Of a DNA stretch of 64,000 nucleotides, positions 55,661-64,000 are shown in pieces. Numbering within the stretch: the first letter of the stretch is position 1; each line of letters starts with the position of its first letter. The stretch covers positions 248,001-312,000 of the forward strand of contig NZ_FMDO01000007.1 in NCBI RefSeq assembly GCF_900095305.1. The letters run 5' to 3'. Origin of the DNA: Proteiniborus sp. DW1 (GTDB taxonomy: Bacteria > Bacillota > Clostridia > Tissierellales > Proteiniboraceae). The notes beneath the pieces were generated by a model. The model did no database searches. It saw only the letters and a program-made list of their open reading frames with translations, and had not been told where the DNA came from. The position numbers and the translations under genes were made by a program.

Positions 55661-56395
55661 ATGGAAGTACTTACTGTGATGTGGAGAGAGTTTATATTTT
55701 TCAAAAGAAGAATTGGAAAGATTACTGCTAGTGCTGTTATGAACCCTATTTTATATCTTATAGCCTTTGGCTGGGGACTTGGAAGGGATGTAGTAATAGA
55801 AGGCTCAACCTATATGCATTTCATAATACCAGGCATAATAGCTCTTTCTACTATGAATACCAGCTTTAATGCAGTAGCTACTAGAATAAATATATCTAAG
55901 TTGCATGAAAAAAGCTTTGAATATTACTTAACTGCCCCTGTCAGAATGCCATTGATGGCATTAGGGCATATATTATCAGGAGCACTAAGGGGTATGTATG
56001 CTGCCGCCCTCATAGTGTTTGTATCCTATATATTTGGAATTAAACTAGATGTGGATGTCTATTTTATAATAGTATGCTTCTTAAATAGCTTTCTATTTTC
56101 TGCCCTTGGCTATGGAGCAGCCTTGTCTATAGATAGTCATTATGATATGAACAGATTTACTACCTATATAATGATGCCAATGTCTTTTTTATGTGGAACT
56201 TTTTTTTCCTTGAACAACCTGCCCTTAGCCATAAAGAAAATAATAAGCATTTTGCCTCTTTCTCAAGCTTCTATCTCTCTTAGAGGAATTGTCTTAAGAG
56301 GTGAGTTTCATTACAAAGCTATTTTAGTGCTCCTTATATACTCTATTGGTCTTTATATTATCGGAGTTTACATGAGTTTTAGAGAAATGAAGTAG
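55661..56395 (+). CDS. ABC-2 exporter permease (NodJ-like)
   Basis: A 244-residue membrane protein with six segments, containing the ABC-2 elements [48 protein letters not shown] and [18 protein letters not shown]. It forms a half-transporter with the preceding ATPase. The next gene, a ChlI-type AAA+ ATPase, starts eight bases later, so exporter and chelatase genes form one operon. Confidence 0.9.
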   Translation: MEVLTVMWREFIFFKRRIGKITASAVMNPILYLIAFGWGLGRDVVIEGSTYMHFIIPGIIALSTMNTSFNAVATRINISKLHEKSFEYYLTAPVRMPLMALGHILSGALRGMYAAALIVFVSYIFGIKLDVDVYFIIVCFLNSFLFSALGYGAALSIDSHYDMNRFTTYIMMPMSFLCGTFFSLNNLPLAIKKIISILPLSQASISLRGIVLRGEFHYKAILVLLIYSIGLYIIGVYMSFREMK

Positions 56396-56403
56396 AAAAG
56401 GAC

Positions 56404-57444
56404 GTGATTAAGCTGAATACAGAAAAGGTAAAAAATTATCCATTTACTGCCATAGTTGGTCAAGAGGAAATGAAAAAAGCATTGCTCCTTAACATAATTA
56501 ATCCTGCCATAGGAGGAGTTCTCATCAGAGGAGAAAAGGGAACAGGGAAATCTACAGCTGTTAGATCCATCGTAGACCTTTTACCCAGCAGAATAGAGGT
56601 AGAGGATTGTACGTATAGCTGTGATCCATTAGAGTTAAATAAAATGTGTGAAGAATGCAGACGCAAAGTAAGCATTGGTCAAAAGCTTGAAACAAGAGAA
56701 GGAAAAATGAAAGTAATAGAACTCCCTATAAATGCTACAGAGGATAGGGTGGCAGGTACACTAGATATACAGACAGCTATCAAAAAAGGCGAAAAGAAGT
56801 TTGAACCTGGAATACTTGCATTCGCCAACAGAAATATTCTCTATATAGATGAAATAAATCTTTTAGAGGATCATATAGTAGATATATTATTGGACGCTGC
56901 TGCCATGGGAGTAAACAACATAGAAAGAGAGGGCATATCCTACTCACATCCATCAAACTTTATTTTAGTAGGAACTATGAATCCGGAGGAGGGGGACATT
57001 AGACCTCAGCTTATAGATAGGTTTGGTTTAGTTGTAGATGTAATTGGGGAAAAGAGCAGTAAAAATAGAATAGAAGTAATAAATAGACGTATTAGCTACG
57101 AGAAGGCCCCACAGGCTTTTATAGATAGTTATGAGAGAGAAAACAAAGAGCTTACAGAAAAGATAATTATGGCAAAGAAAATATTACCTCAAGTAACATA
57201 TGGAGATGATATATTGGGGGCTACAGTTGAGATATGTATAAAGCTAGGACTAGATGGACATAGAGGCGATATAACTGCTATTAAAACTGCTACTGCAATA
57301 GCCGCCTTTAATGGTAGAGTTATAGTGACTAAAGAGGACTTAGCTGAAGCCCTGAAGCTTGTAATACCACATAGAATGAGAAAAAGACCCTTTGAAGAAG
57401 GAAGCTTAGATGTTGCAGTCATTCATGAGTTGCTAGGAAAGTAA
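56404..57444 (+). CDS. Magnesium-chelatase-type AAA+ ATPase, ChlI/BchI-like subunit
   Basis: A 346-residue AAA+ ATPase: Walker [14 protein letters not shown] near residue 39, an insertion with four cysteines (CTYSC...CEEC, about 70-90) that may bind zinc, [19 protein letters not shown], Walker [14 protein letters not shown] and sensor [19 protein letters not shown]. The I subunit drives ATP-dependent metal insertion with D and H/CobN partners, both encoded next. GTG at 56404 is the assumed start, although its AAGG is close. Bacteriochlorophyll genes are absent, so chlorophyll synthesis is not the role. Confidence 0.93.
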   Translation: MIKLNTEKVKNYPFTAIVGQEEMKKALLLNIINPAIGGVLIRGEKGTGKSTAVRSIVDLLPSRIEVEDCTYSCDPLELNKMCEECRRKVSIGQKLETREGKMKVIELPINATEDRVAGTLDIQTAIKKGEKKFEPGILAFANRNILYIDEINLLEDHIVDILLDAAAMGVNNIEREGISYSHPSNFILVGTMNPEEGDIRPQLIDRFGLVVDVIGEKSSKNRIEVINRRISYEKAPQAFIDSYERENKELTEKIIMAKKILPQVTYGDDILGATVEICIKLGLDGHRGDITAIKTATAIAAFNGRVIVTKEDLAEALKLVIPHRMRKRPFEEGSLDVAVIHELLGK

Positions 57445-57458
57445 TAGGAGGCTTGAAA

Positions 57459-59324
57459 TTGAAGAGAACAATATATCCTTTTGCTGCAATAGTAGGTCAA
57501 GAAAAGTTGAAGAAGGCTATACTGCTGAATTTAGTAAATCCTAGAGTAGGCGGAGTGCTCATAAGTGGTGAAAAGGGAACGGGGAAAAGTACCATTGTAA
57601 GGTCTATACCATCAATATTTAACTCGGTTGAGATTGTAGACCTTCCTTTAAATATTACGGAAGACAGGCTAATAGGCACTGTAGATTTAGAAAAGGCAAT
57701 ATTATTTGGCAATAAGGAGCTCGAAGAAGGAATCCTTAAAAGAGCTGATGGAAACATACTCTATATAGATGAAGTGAATTTATTAGGGGACAGCATTATA
57801 AATACTGTATTACAGGTTGTAGCTTCAGGCTTTAACAATATTGAAAGAGAAGGAATATCTCATAAGCATAGCTCAAGGTTTGTACTTATAGGAACTATGA
57901 ATCCAGAGGAAGGAAGCCTAAAATCTATATTTTTAGATAAGTTTGGGTTATTTGTAACTGTAAAAGGAGAAATGGACTTAGAAAGCAGAAAAGAAATAAT
58001 TAGAAGAAGATTATTATATGAACAAGATAAGGTGAAATTTAATGAGCAATGGTTTGAAGAATGTATAGGAATAAGAGATAAAATAGAAAATGGAAGAAGG
58101 CTTCTAAATAAAGTCAAAGTGCCTAATGAACTGCTGAATATTATTGTCAGTACTTTAAATGATTGTGATTGTGAGGGAAATAGAACTGAAATAATAGTTA
58201 CAGAGACCGTAAAGGCAATAGCAGCACTAGATAATAGAATAGAGGCTAATGTAGAGGATATAAAAGAAGCTTTCGGATATGTTCTTCCTCATAGAATAAG
58301 AAAAAATCCAAAGGAAGACAATAGAGAGGATAATGACAAGAGTAAAGAAGAGAACGATAATTGTCAGAATGAAAAAGAAGATAAAGAAAATGATGATAGA
58401 GAAAAGGATTTAGATGACAGCGATGACCTAAATGACTTTGATAATTTTAATTCTAGCTCATTATCTTTGAACATAGAACTAATAGAGGATATTGGACACA
58501 CCTTCAAGACTAAAAGTATTAATTTTAGAAGCAAGGATAGAAAAGTAAGAAAAGGCTCTGGAAAAAGAAGCCTTACTAAGACTGATTCAAAGCAGGGTAG
58601 ATACATAAGATATATGTATAAAAATGATGAAATAAAAGACATATCTCTAGAGGGCACTCTTAGAGCTGCTGCACCATATCAAAAATTTAGACAAAAGAAT
58701 GAAGTAGCCATAGCCATAGAAAAAGGTGATTTAAGAGAAAAAATACGGGAAAAAAGAACGGGGACAACTATATTTTTCTTAGTAGATGCTAGTGGTTCTA
58801 TTTCTGCAAAGAAAAGGATGAAGGCAGTAAAAGGAGCCATAACGTCTCTATTGACAGATGCTTACGAAAAAAGAGATAAGGTATCCTTGATAGCATTTAG
58901 AAAAGAGTCGGCAGAGATTTTGCTACAGCCTACTAGAAGTGTAGAACTGGCAAGGAAACATTTAAAGGAACTACCGTCTGGAGGCAAGACACCTCTTTCA
59001 GCAGGAATGAATACAGCATATAATCAAATAAATAGTCAGATGATAAAAGATAAAGATATGATACCATTTCTTGTCATCATATCAGATGGAAGAGCAAATG
59101 TATCCTTAACAGGAGAGGAACCACTATGGGAAGCATTAAAAATCGCAGAAAAGATAAGAGAAAAGGAAATAAAGGTATTAGTAATAGATACTGAAAGTGG
59201 TTTTCTTAAATTTGGAGTTTTAAGAGAGCTTTCAAATGTATTAGGAGCAGAGTATCTAAATATAGAAGACCTAAGCGACAATATGATTTATGATTCTGTA
59301 AAGAATTTAGTAAATATGGATTAG
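57459..59324 (+). CDS. Magnesium-chelatase-type AAA+/VWA protein, ChlD/BchD-like subunit
   Basis: A 621-residue protein. Residues 1-270 are a second AAA+ domain with an intact Walker [14 protein letters not shown] and Walker B ILYIDEVNLLGDS. A very acidic, low-complexity linker rich in Asp, Glu, Lys and Asn covers about residues 285-340. Residues about 430-620 are a VWA domain with MIDAS DASGSIS and ISDGRAN. In the chelatase, D bridges the I ring and the H/CobN subunit. TTG at 57459 (GGAGG, 7-base spacing) is preferred over TTG at 57453. The intact ATPase site differs from many BchD proteins, where it is degraded. Confidence 0.93.
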   Translation: MKRTIYPFAAIVGQEKLKKAILLNLVNPRVGGVLISGEKGTGKSTIVRSIPSIFNSVEIVDLPLNITEDRLIGTVDLEKAILFGNKELEEGILKRADGNILYIDEVNLLGDSIINTVLQVVASGFNNIEREGISHKHSSRFVLIGTMNPEEGSLKSIFLDKFGLFVTVKGEMDLESRKEIIRRRLLYEQDKVKFNEQWFEECIGIRDKIENGRRLLNKVKVPNELLNIIVSTLNDCDCEGNRTEIIVTETVKAIAALDNRIEANVEDIKEAFGYVLPHRIRKNPKEDNREDNDKSKEENDNCQNEKEDKENDDREKDLDDSDDLNDFDNFNSSSLSLNIELIEDIGHTFKTKSINFRSKDRKVRKGSGKRSLTKTDSKQGRYIRYMYKNDEIKDISLEGTLRAAAPYQKFRQKNEVAIAIEKGDLREKIREKRTGTTIFFLVDASGSISAKKRMKAVKGAITSLLTDAYEKRDKVSLIAFRKESAEILLQPTRSVELARKHLKELPSGGKTPLSAGMNTAYNQINSQMIKDKDMIPFLVIISDGRANVSLTGEEPLWEALKIAEKIREKEIKVLVIDTESGFLKFGVLRELSNVLGAEYLNIEDLSDNMIYDSVKNLVNMD

Positions 59325-59354
59325 CTTGTAATAGCTAATGTGGAGGGGATAAAT

Positions 59355-62300
59355 ATGCTTAGATTAGTTGTAGTAAGTGTGTCAAACCCTGTTATAGCAG
59401 ATATTATAGATTCCAAGAGAAATTTAAAGGAAAGGTATGGGGATATTTTAGAATTAAAGCTTTTTTACGTTGGTAGAGGGACTGAAGGAGAGACTTTAAA
59501 AAGAATTGAGAATGCTATATTAGACAGTGATTTTGTCATACTTGATTTAATGGGAAGCGAAGAGGACGTAGGAAAGACTTGCTTTAATGCATGTAATTCT
59601 AGTAGTTGCAATACAGTTATAATAGGAAACATAGGAAGAAATAATTTAAGCTCTATTTCAAGACTAGGGGAATTTTCCGTAAGTGAAGTTACAAATAGAG
59701 CCAATAAGTCTGATAAAAAGTTTCCTACAGATGAATTGCTGAATATGGCGAAAGAAATAGAGCTTATAGATAAAGATATGCTGTCTAGGAAGCATAAAGA
59801 CATTATAAACTATGTGAACATAGGAAGGTACTGGAAAAATGCAGGCGTTGAAGAGATAACTAATATGCTTTACCTAATATTAAGAGACTATGGAGGATAT
59901 GAAAAGCTTCCAGAGCCTAAGGAGCCTAGCCAGTATAATCAAATATCAATATGCACACCTATAACCATGGAGAGATTTTCAACTATAGACGAGTATATTG
60001 CTTCTGGATATATAGAGTACAATAAGCCAACAGTTGTCATATTTTACTATGGCAACAGTGCACCTAATAGGATACAAAATGCCATAGCCAAAATATGCAG
60101 CAAAATATCTGAATTTGCAAATGTAATACCTATAGCATTCATGTCATATGGGAGAAGACATTTAAAGAAAATTGAGGAGGTTCTATTTTCTCCTAAGTCA
60201 CCAAAGACAGATTTTATAATAAATTTTATGTCATTTAGATTAGGCTCAGGTCCTATGGGAGAGGATGCGCAACAGGCTATGGAGCTTTTGACTAAGATAA
60301 ATGTTCCTTGCCTTCATCCCTTTTTCATGCCTAAAAGATATATTGAAGAATGGAAGGAATCAGAAAGAGGCATTAGTACTTCTGAGTTTTTAACTACTGT
60401 AATGCTTCCAGAGATAGATGGTTCAATAGAAACCTATCCTGTAGGTGCAATTACCAACCATAGATGGGATGAGGAATTTGATATTGAATTAATAGAAGTA
60501 GATATAATAGAGGATAGGGTTGAAAAGCTAATTAATAGGGTAAAAAAATGGATTGAACTAAGATATAAGAAAAATCAGGACAAAAAAGTGGCCATAATAT
60601 GCTACAATTATCCTCCATCTGAAGGCAATATATTTGGAGGAGCATTTTTAAACACGTTTGAATCTGTTGAGAATATACTTAATACACTTAAAGAAGAAGG
60701 CTATAGTGTAGATACGTTGACTAAAGAAGAACTAATGGACTACTTTACTGCTGGAAAAATAGTAAACTCAGGAAGATGGGGAGAAGATCAGATAAGTGCT
60801 CATATGATTAAGTATAGCTCAAAAGCTTATATAGAAGATATGAAGGATACCCTATCCTATAAGGAAACTTGTATTCAATGGGGAGAGGCTCCTGGAAACA
60901 TAATGACAGAGAGAGATGATTTTTTAATACCAGGTAAGATATTTCAAAATGTCTTCATAGGTCTGCAGCCTACTAGGGGAATACATGAAAATCCAGAAAA
61001 AGTATATCATGATAAGGCTCTAACACCACACCATCAATATCAGGCATACTATAAATGGTTAAAGGAAGAATTTAAAGCTGATATAATGATTCATGTTGGA
61101 ACCCATGGAACTCTTGAATTTTTAAAAGGTAAGGAATGTGGTATGTCCTCTGACTGCTATCCAGATATGCTCGTATATGATATTCCTCATGCATATATAT
61201 ATAACTGCACCAATCCAGCAGAATCTTCAATAGCAAAGAGAAGGGCTCATGCATTACTTATAAGCTATCAGCCGCCTCCATTTGTTCAAGGAGAACTGTA
61301 TGGAGACCTGCTGCTGATAGAGTCTTTAATAGATGAGTATCATAGTGCGGAGCAGACTGATCCTACTAAATGTGAGCAAATATTTAGTAAACTCAAAGAG
61401 AAGGCAAGAGATATAAATATTGAGCTAGAAGATTTGGATACCCTAGAAAATGAGATCTATAGAATGAAAAGAACCCTAGTGCCCTATGGGCTTCATACCT
61501 TTGGCAAAGGATACTCAGATATGGAAGCAGTAGAGTATATGAAGTTTATATTAAGATATGACAGAGCAGAAGTTAAATCTCTAAAAAGAATAGTATGTGA
61601 ACATGAAGGCTTAGACTATGATAAGCTTTTACAGGCTAATAATATTGATATACTGAAAAGACTGGATGAAAGAGCTTCTGAAATAGTAGATGATTTTTTA
61701 GAAGGCAAAGATTTAGACAGTATATATATCGACACCTTAGAGTACGGGAAAAAATGCATGGATAATGCAAAGCAGTGTAACGAAATGAAGGGCCTGCTTA
61801 AGGTATTAAATGGTGAATATTTGCCAGCAAAGCTTTGCGGAGATGTATTCAGAAATCCGGAGGTACTTCCTACAGGGTATAATCTATACCAATTTAATCC
61901 CCATTTAGTCCCTACTGAGGTTGCCTATGAAAGAGGATGGAGAATAGCAGAAAATACTATAGAAAAGTATATGAAGGAGAATGACACTTATCCTAACAAT
62001 GTAGCTATTGTTCTTTGGGGAATAGAAACATCAAGAACCCAAGGAGAGACATTAGGACAGATTTTAAGCTATTTAGGAGTGCGAATATTGAAAAACAAAA
62101 GCCAGTTTGGTTTTCAATATGAAATTATTCCTATTGAGGAGTTAGGCAGACCTAGAATAGATATAACTATTGATATGTCTGGCTTTTTTAGAGATATGTT
62201 CCCAAATATGGTTGATGAGCTAAATAATATTTTTAGAGAGGTTTATTTTTTAGAGGAGTCTGATGAATTAAACTACTTCAAGGCCAACAGTAAAAAGCTA

Positions 62301-63074
62301 TATAAAAAGCTTATTGAACAAGGCTATTCAGAGGAGGAGGCAGAGGAATTATCATATGCTAGGCTATTTGGACCTAGAGAAGGAGAATATGGTAATGGAG
62401 TGACTAAGCTAATAGAAACAAAGAACTGGAACATGGAAGAACAAATAGGAAATCTTTTCATACAAAACACAGGAAATGTATATACAAAAAATTATAGGGG
62501 GAAAAAAGTAAAAGGTTTATTTGAGGATATGCTATCTAAAGTAGATATAGTATCTCAAATAAGAAGCTACCATGGATATGAGGTTACAGATTTAGATGAT
62601 TTTTATGGGCATTTTGGTGGACTAGCTAAGGCGGTTGAAGTAACTAAGGGAGAAAAGGCAAAGATATATATCAATGATACTACTGGAGAGAAAATAGAAA
62701 CTGATAGTGTAGAAAAGTCTATAGAACGAGGTATAAGGACCAGATTATTAAATCCTAAATGGATAGAAGGAATGCTTCAAAACAAATATCATGGTGTTCA
62801 AAAGATAGAAAAAATATTTGAGAATCTAATAGGTCTTTCATCTACAACAAATGAAGTAAAAAGCTGGATATTTGATAGCTTGTATTCTACTTATATATCA
62901 GATGAGGATATGCGTGAAAGAATGAAAGAAAACAACAGATGTGCATATTTAGATATATTAGAAAGAATGCTAGAGGCTAAAGAAAGGGGATACTGGGCTG
63001 CTACAAAGGAACAACTGGAGGAGCTTAGAAAGGTATATTTTCAAATAGAGGGAAGTATAGAGGAGAAGATTTAG
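59355..63074 (+). CDS. CobN/BchH-type chelatase large subunit
   Basis: A 1239-residue porphyrin- or corrin-binding chelatase subunit. Signatures include NYPPSEGNIFGGAFLNTFESV, GLQPTRGIHENPEKVYHD, HVGTHGTLEFLKGKECGMS, NCTNPAESSIAKRRAHALL, LWGIETSRTQGETLGQILSYLG and RPRIDITIDMSGFFRDMFPN. CobN inserts cobalt into hydrogenobyrinic acid a,c-diamide in the aerobic pathway; relatives act on protoporphyrin (BchH) or have been linked to haem use (HmuS). Here an anaerobic cbi pathway with CbiK is present, so the substrate is uncertain. ATG at 59355 follows GGAGGGG; an in-frame GTG at 59340 is less likely. Confidence 0.92.
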   Translation: MLRLVVVSVSNPVIADIIDSKRNLKERYGDILELKLFYVGRGTEGETLKRIENAILDSDFVILDLMGSEEDVGKTCFNACNSSSCNTVIIGNIGRNNLSSISRLGEFSVSEVTNRANKSDKKFPTDELLNMAKEIELIDKDMLSRKHKDIINYVNIGRYWKNAGVEEITNMLYLILRDYGGYEKLPEPKEPSQYNQISICTPITMERFSTIDEYIASGYIEYNKPTVVIFYYGNSAPNRIQNAIAKICSKISEFANVIPIAFMSYGRRHLKKIEEVLFSPKSPKTDFIINFMSFRLGSGPMGEDAQQAMELLTKINVPCLHPFFMPKRYIEEWKESERGISTSEFLTTVMLPEIDGSIETYPVGAITNHRWDEEFDIELIEVDIIEDRVEKLINRVKKWIELRYKKNQDKKVAIICYNYPPSEGNIFGGAFLNTFESVENILNTLKEEGYSVDTLTKEELMDYFTAGKIVNSGRWGEDQISAHMIKYSSKAYIEDMKDTLSYKETCIQWGEAPGNIMTERDDFLIPGKIFQNVFIGLQPTRGIHENPEKVYHDKALTPHHQYQAYYKWLKEEFKADIMIHVGTHGTLEFLKGKECGMSSDCYPDMLVYDIPHAYIYNCTNPAESSIAKRRAHALLISYQPPPFVQGELYGDLLLIESLIDEYHSAEQTDPTKCEQIFSKLKEKARDINIELEDLDTLENEIYRMKRTLVPYGLHTFGKGYSDMEAVEYMKFILRYDRAEVKSLKRIVCEHEGLDYDKLLQANNIDILKRLDERASEIVDDFLEGKDLDSIYIDTLEYGKKCMDNAKQCNEMKGLLKVLNGEYLPAKLCGDVFRNPEVLPTGYNLYQFNPHLVPTEVAYERGWRIAENTIEKYMKENDTYPNNVAIVLWGIETSRTQGETLGQILSYLGVRILKNKSQFGFQYEIIPIEELGRPRIDITIDMSGFFRDMFPNMVDELNNIFREVYFLEESDELNYFKANSKKLYKKLIEQGYSEEEAEELSYARLFGPREGEYGNGVTKLIETKNWNMEEQIGNLFIQNTGNVYTKNYRGKKVKGLFEDMLSKVDIVSQIRSYHGYEVTDLDDFYGHFGGLAKAVEVTKGEKAKIYINDTTGEKIETDSVEKSIERGIRTRLLNPKWIEGMLQNKYHGVQKIEKIFENLIGLSSTTNEVKSWIFDSLYSTYISDEDMRERMKENNRCAYLDILERMLEAKERGYWAATKEQLEELRKVYFQIEGSIEEKI

Positions 63075-63123
63075 TGTACAGGAAATAATGAAGTATTTGT
63101 AATAATGGATTAAGATTACAATA

Positions 63124-63157
63124 AATAAATCCCTTTGCCAAGATAAAGGGATTTATT
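63124..63157 (+). terminator. Terminator after the chelatase operon
   Basis: AATAAATCCCTTT (63124-63136) pairs with AAAGGGATTTATT (63145-63157) across an 8-base loop. Confidence 0.8.
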
Positions 63158-63221
63158 CATTGTTTATGGGCCGTTTTGTAGGAATAAAAAATGCTGCTAA
63201 TAAGAAGGGAATAAAGAAATG

Positions 63222-63250
63222 TTGACAACAAGAATTAGAGATGATATATT
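63222..63250 (+). promoter_or_regulatory. Sigma-A promoter for riboswitch 3
   Basis: TTGACA (63222-63227), 17 bases, TATATT (63245-63250). Clear consensus and correct position before the aptamer. Confidence 0.82.
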
Positions 63251-63309
63251 CTAATTGAAATTGGAGTGAAAAATTGAATATTGTGGCTATTGGTGTAATT
63301 TTATTCATA

Positions 63310-63495
63310 AAATTACTTAAAAGGGAAGCTCGGTGAAATTCCGACACGGTCCCGCCACTGTAATGGATAGAACTTTACAGATACCACTGTACAATATGTA
63401 TGGGAAGGTGTAAGGTTTGTCATTCCTAAGTCAGGAGACCTGCCAATGGTAACAGCGCTGTTTATTACTCACGAGGATGAGGAGGTGTTATTTGA
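63310..63495 (+). promoter_or_regulatory. Cobalamin riboswitch 3
   Basis: AAAAGGGAAGCTCGGTGAAATTCCG (in pieces), GTCCCGCCACTGTAA (63349-63363) and B12 box AGTCAGGAGACCTGCC (63429-63444). It diverges from riboswitches 1 and 2 in the outer helices. It has its own promoter and is followed by two terminators and a broken transporter gene. Confidence 0.93.
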
Positions 63496-63540
63496 TAGTA
63501 GAACTTATATTCTATTTGTTCTGCTATGCACTAATAATGC

Positions 63541-63568
63541 CCTTTCTATTTATAAGAAAGGTTTTTTT
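63541..63568 (+). terminator. First terminator after riboswitch 3
   Basis: CCTTTCT (63541-63547) pairs with AGAAAGG (63555-63561), then seven T. Likely the riboswitch expression platform. Confidence 0.85.
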
Positions 63569-63593
63569 ATTGTGCAATAACTCATGTGTAATA

Positions 63594-63620
63594 AACTCAG
63601 CAAATTTCGCTGAGTTATTT
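63594..63620 (+). terminator. Second terminator after riboswitch 3
   Basis: AACTCAGC (63594-63601) pairs with GCTGAGTT (63609-63616), then ATTTTATTT. It lies only 10 bases before the ribosome binding site of the next gene. Confidence 0.7.
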
Positions 63621-63638
63621 TATTTGGAGGGATGACAT

Positions 63639-63998
63639 TTGAATTTTACGAAACTTGTAACAAATCCCATTTTACTTTTATTTCTCAATATTTAGGGAAG
63701 TTTTACAGGTTCTCTAGGCTCTACAGGAGGAGTACTTATTGTAGCATTAGGGTTGGGTAGTATTAAAAAGCTTGGACATCTAAGCCTCTGTATGAACAAA
63801 AACCAATTATCTACAGTAAGGGATATTTGCCTAAACATGTTTCTTGCTATAGTAAGGCTCAACTATGGCTATAGTGCCATAAATTTAATTAAGACACTAG
63901 GAGCTCAACTATTATTAGTGGGAGCGACTACATCAATTTTCAGTATACTAATAGGGTATATTGTTGGAAAGAGGATAATAAAGCTAAATACTATATAG
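63639..63998 (+). pseudogene. AspT/YidE-family transporter gene, broken; window ends here
   Basis: TTG at 63639 with GGAGGG eight bases upstream starts NFTKLVTNPILLLFLNI, then an in-frame TAG (63693-63695). The same frame continues as GSFTGSLGSTGGVLIVALGLG, then STVRDICLNMFLAIVRLNYG and LLLVGATTSIFSILIGYIVG, ending KLNTI before TAG at 63996-63998. This matches one repeat of the YidE/YbjL/AspT duplication domain (LGSTGGVL, LxxFLAxVGLxxG, LLLxGAxxTLxPLxxGYxxG). The glycine expected in the VGLNYG position is Arg. Complete family members have over 500 residues, so the rest should lie to the right, intact or not. The cobalamin riboswitch upstream suggests the ancestral gene was a B12-related transporter. 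Confidence 0.7.
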
Positions 63999-64000
63999 CT

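Noticed and set aside
63753-63998. A separate 81-residue gene starting with TTG
   Set aside because: It has no ribosome binding site and is in frame with the upstream AspT/YidE-like segment from 63639; the intervening TAG marks a broken gene.
1-64000. CRISPR arrays, insertion sequences, prophage genes, tRNA or rRNA genes
   Set aside because: No regularly spaced repeats, transposase or phage proteins, cloverleaf or rRNA sequences were recognised by reading; a covariance or tRNA search was not possible here.

Overview
The window is AT-rich DNA from a low-GC Gram-positive anaerobe. The closest fit from content is a clostridial or Tissierellales-type Firmicute. The reasons are strong AGGAGG-type ribosome binding sites with many TTG/GTG starts, a rubredoxin, an SLH-domain surface protein, an LTA-synthase-like enzyme, an anaerobic (cbi-type) cobalamin pathway and riboswitch control. 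This placement is inference; no rRNA or tRNA gene was seen.

Layout. 1-2105: end of tig, then clpP and clpX. 2180-6186 (minus): polyamine operon speD-speA-speE-speB (arginine to agmatine to putrescine to spermidine). 6581-10629: ribokinase, lon, engB. 10674-13295 (minus): RavA/ViaA-like pair, then a small rubredoxin gene. 13897-16952: an RsbW-like ATPase domain and a cytosolic chemotaxis transducer fused to an OppA-type binding protein. 17146-23998: CPBP protease, membrane MutS-like ATPase, an ArsR/DUF2087 regulator divergent from an M29 peptidase-like gene, and a YcdB-SLH surface protein. 24136-28189: a decayed exported-protein gene, an LtaS-like enzyme, and a CDF metal transporter behind a probable NiCo-type riboswitch. 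28339-33482: an ECF sigma factor with a membrane protein and an ABC-2 transporter, then an orphan gene.

33618-64000 is a cobalamin region with three cobalamin riboswitches. Riboswitch 1 precedes a 17-kb gene run: cobQ, cbiB, cobD, a split BtuFCD importer, cobU, cobS, an ECF S component with an AIR-synthase-like gene (likely alpha-ribazole salvage), cbiA, cobO, cbiC, cbiD, E, T, F, G, H, J. Riboswitch 2 starts 13 bases after cbiJ and governs cbiK, a second FecBCD/BtuFCD-type importer, an ABC-2 exporter and a three-subunit CobN/ChlI/ChlD-type chelatase. Riboswitch 3 has its own promoter and controls a broken AspT/YidE-family transporter gene at the window end.

The most notable point is that the de novo cobalamin route looks complete at first sight but carries three lesions. 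CobQ has lost its glutaminase domain while keeping its C-terminal tail. CbiC has lost its N-terminal half, including the region of the catalytic His. cbiL is absent from the place where it usually lies. Salvage and transport genes are intact. A CobN-type chelatase beside an anaerobic CbiK chelatase in one riboswitch-controlled operon is the best candidate for an undescribed system: possibly import and remodelling or demetallation of a tetrapyrrole rather than ordinary cobalt insertion.
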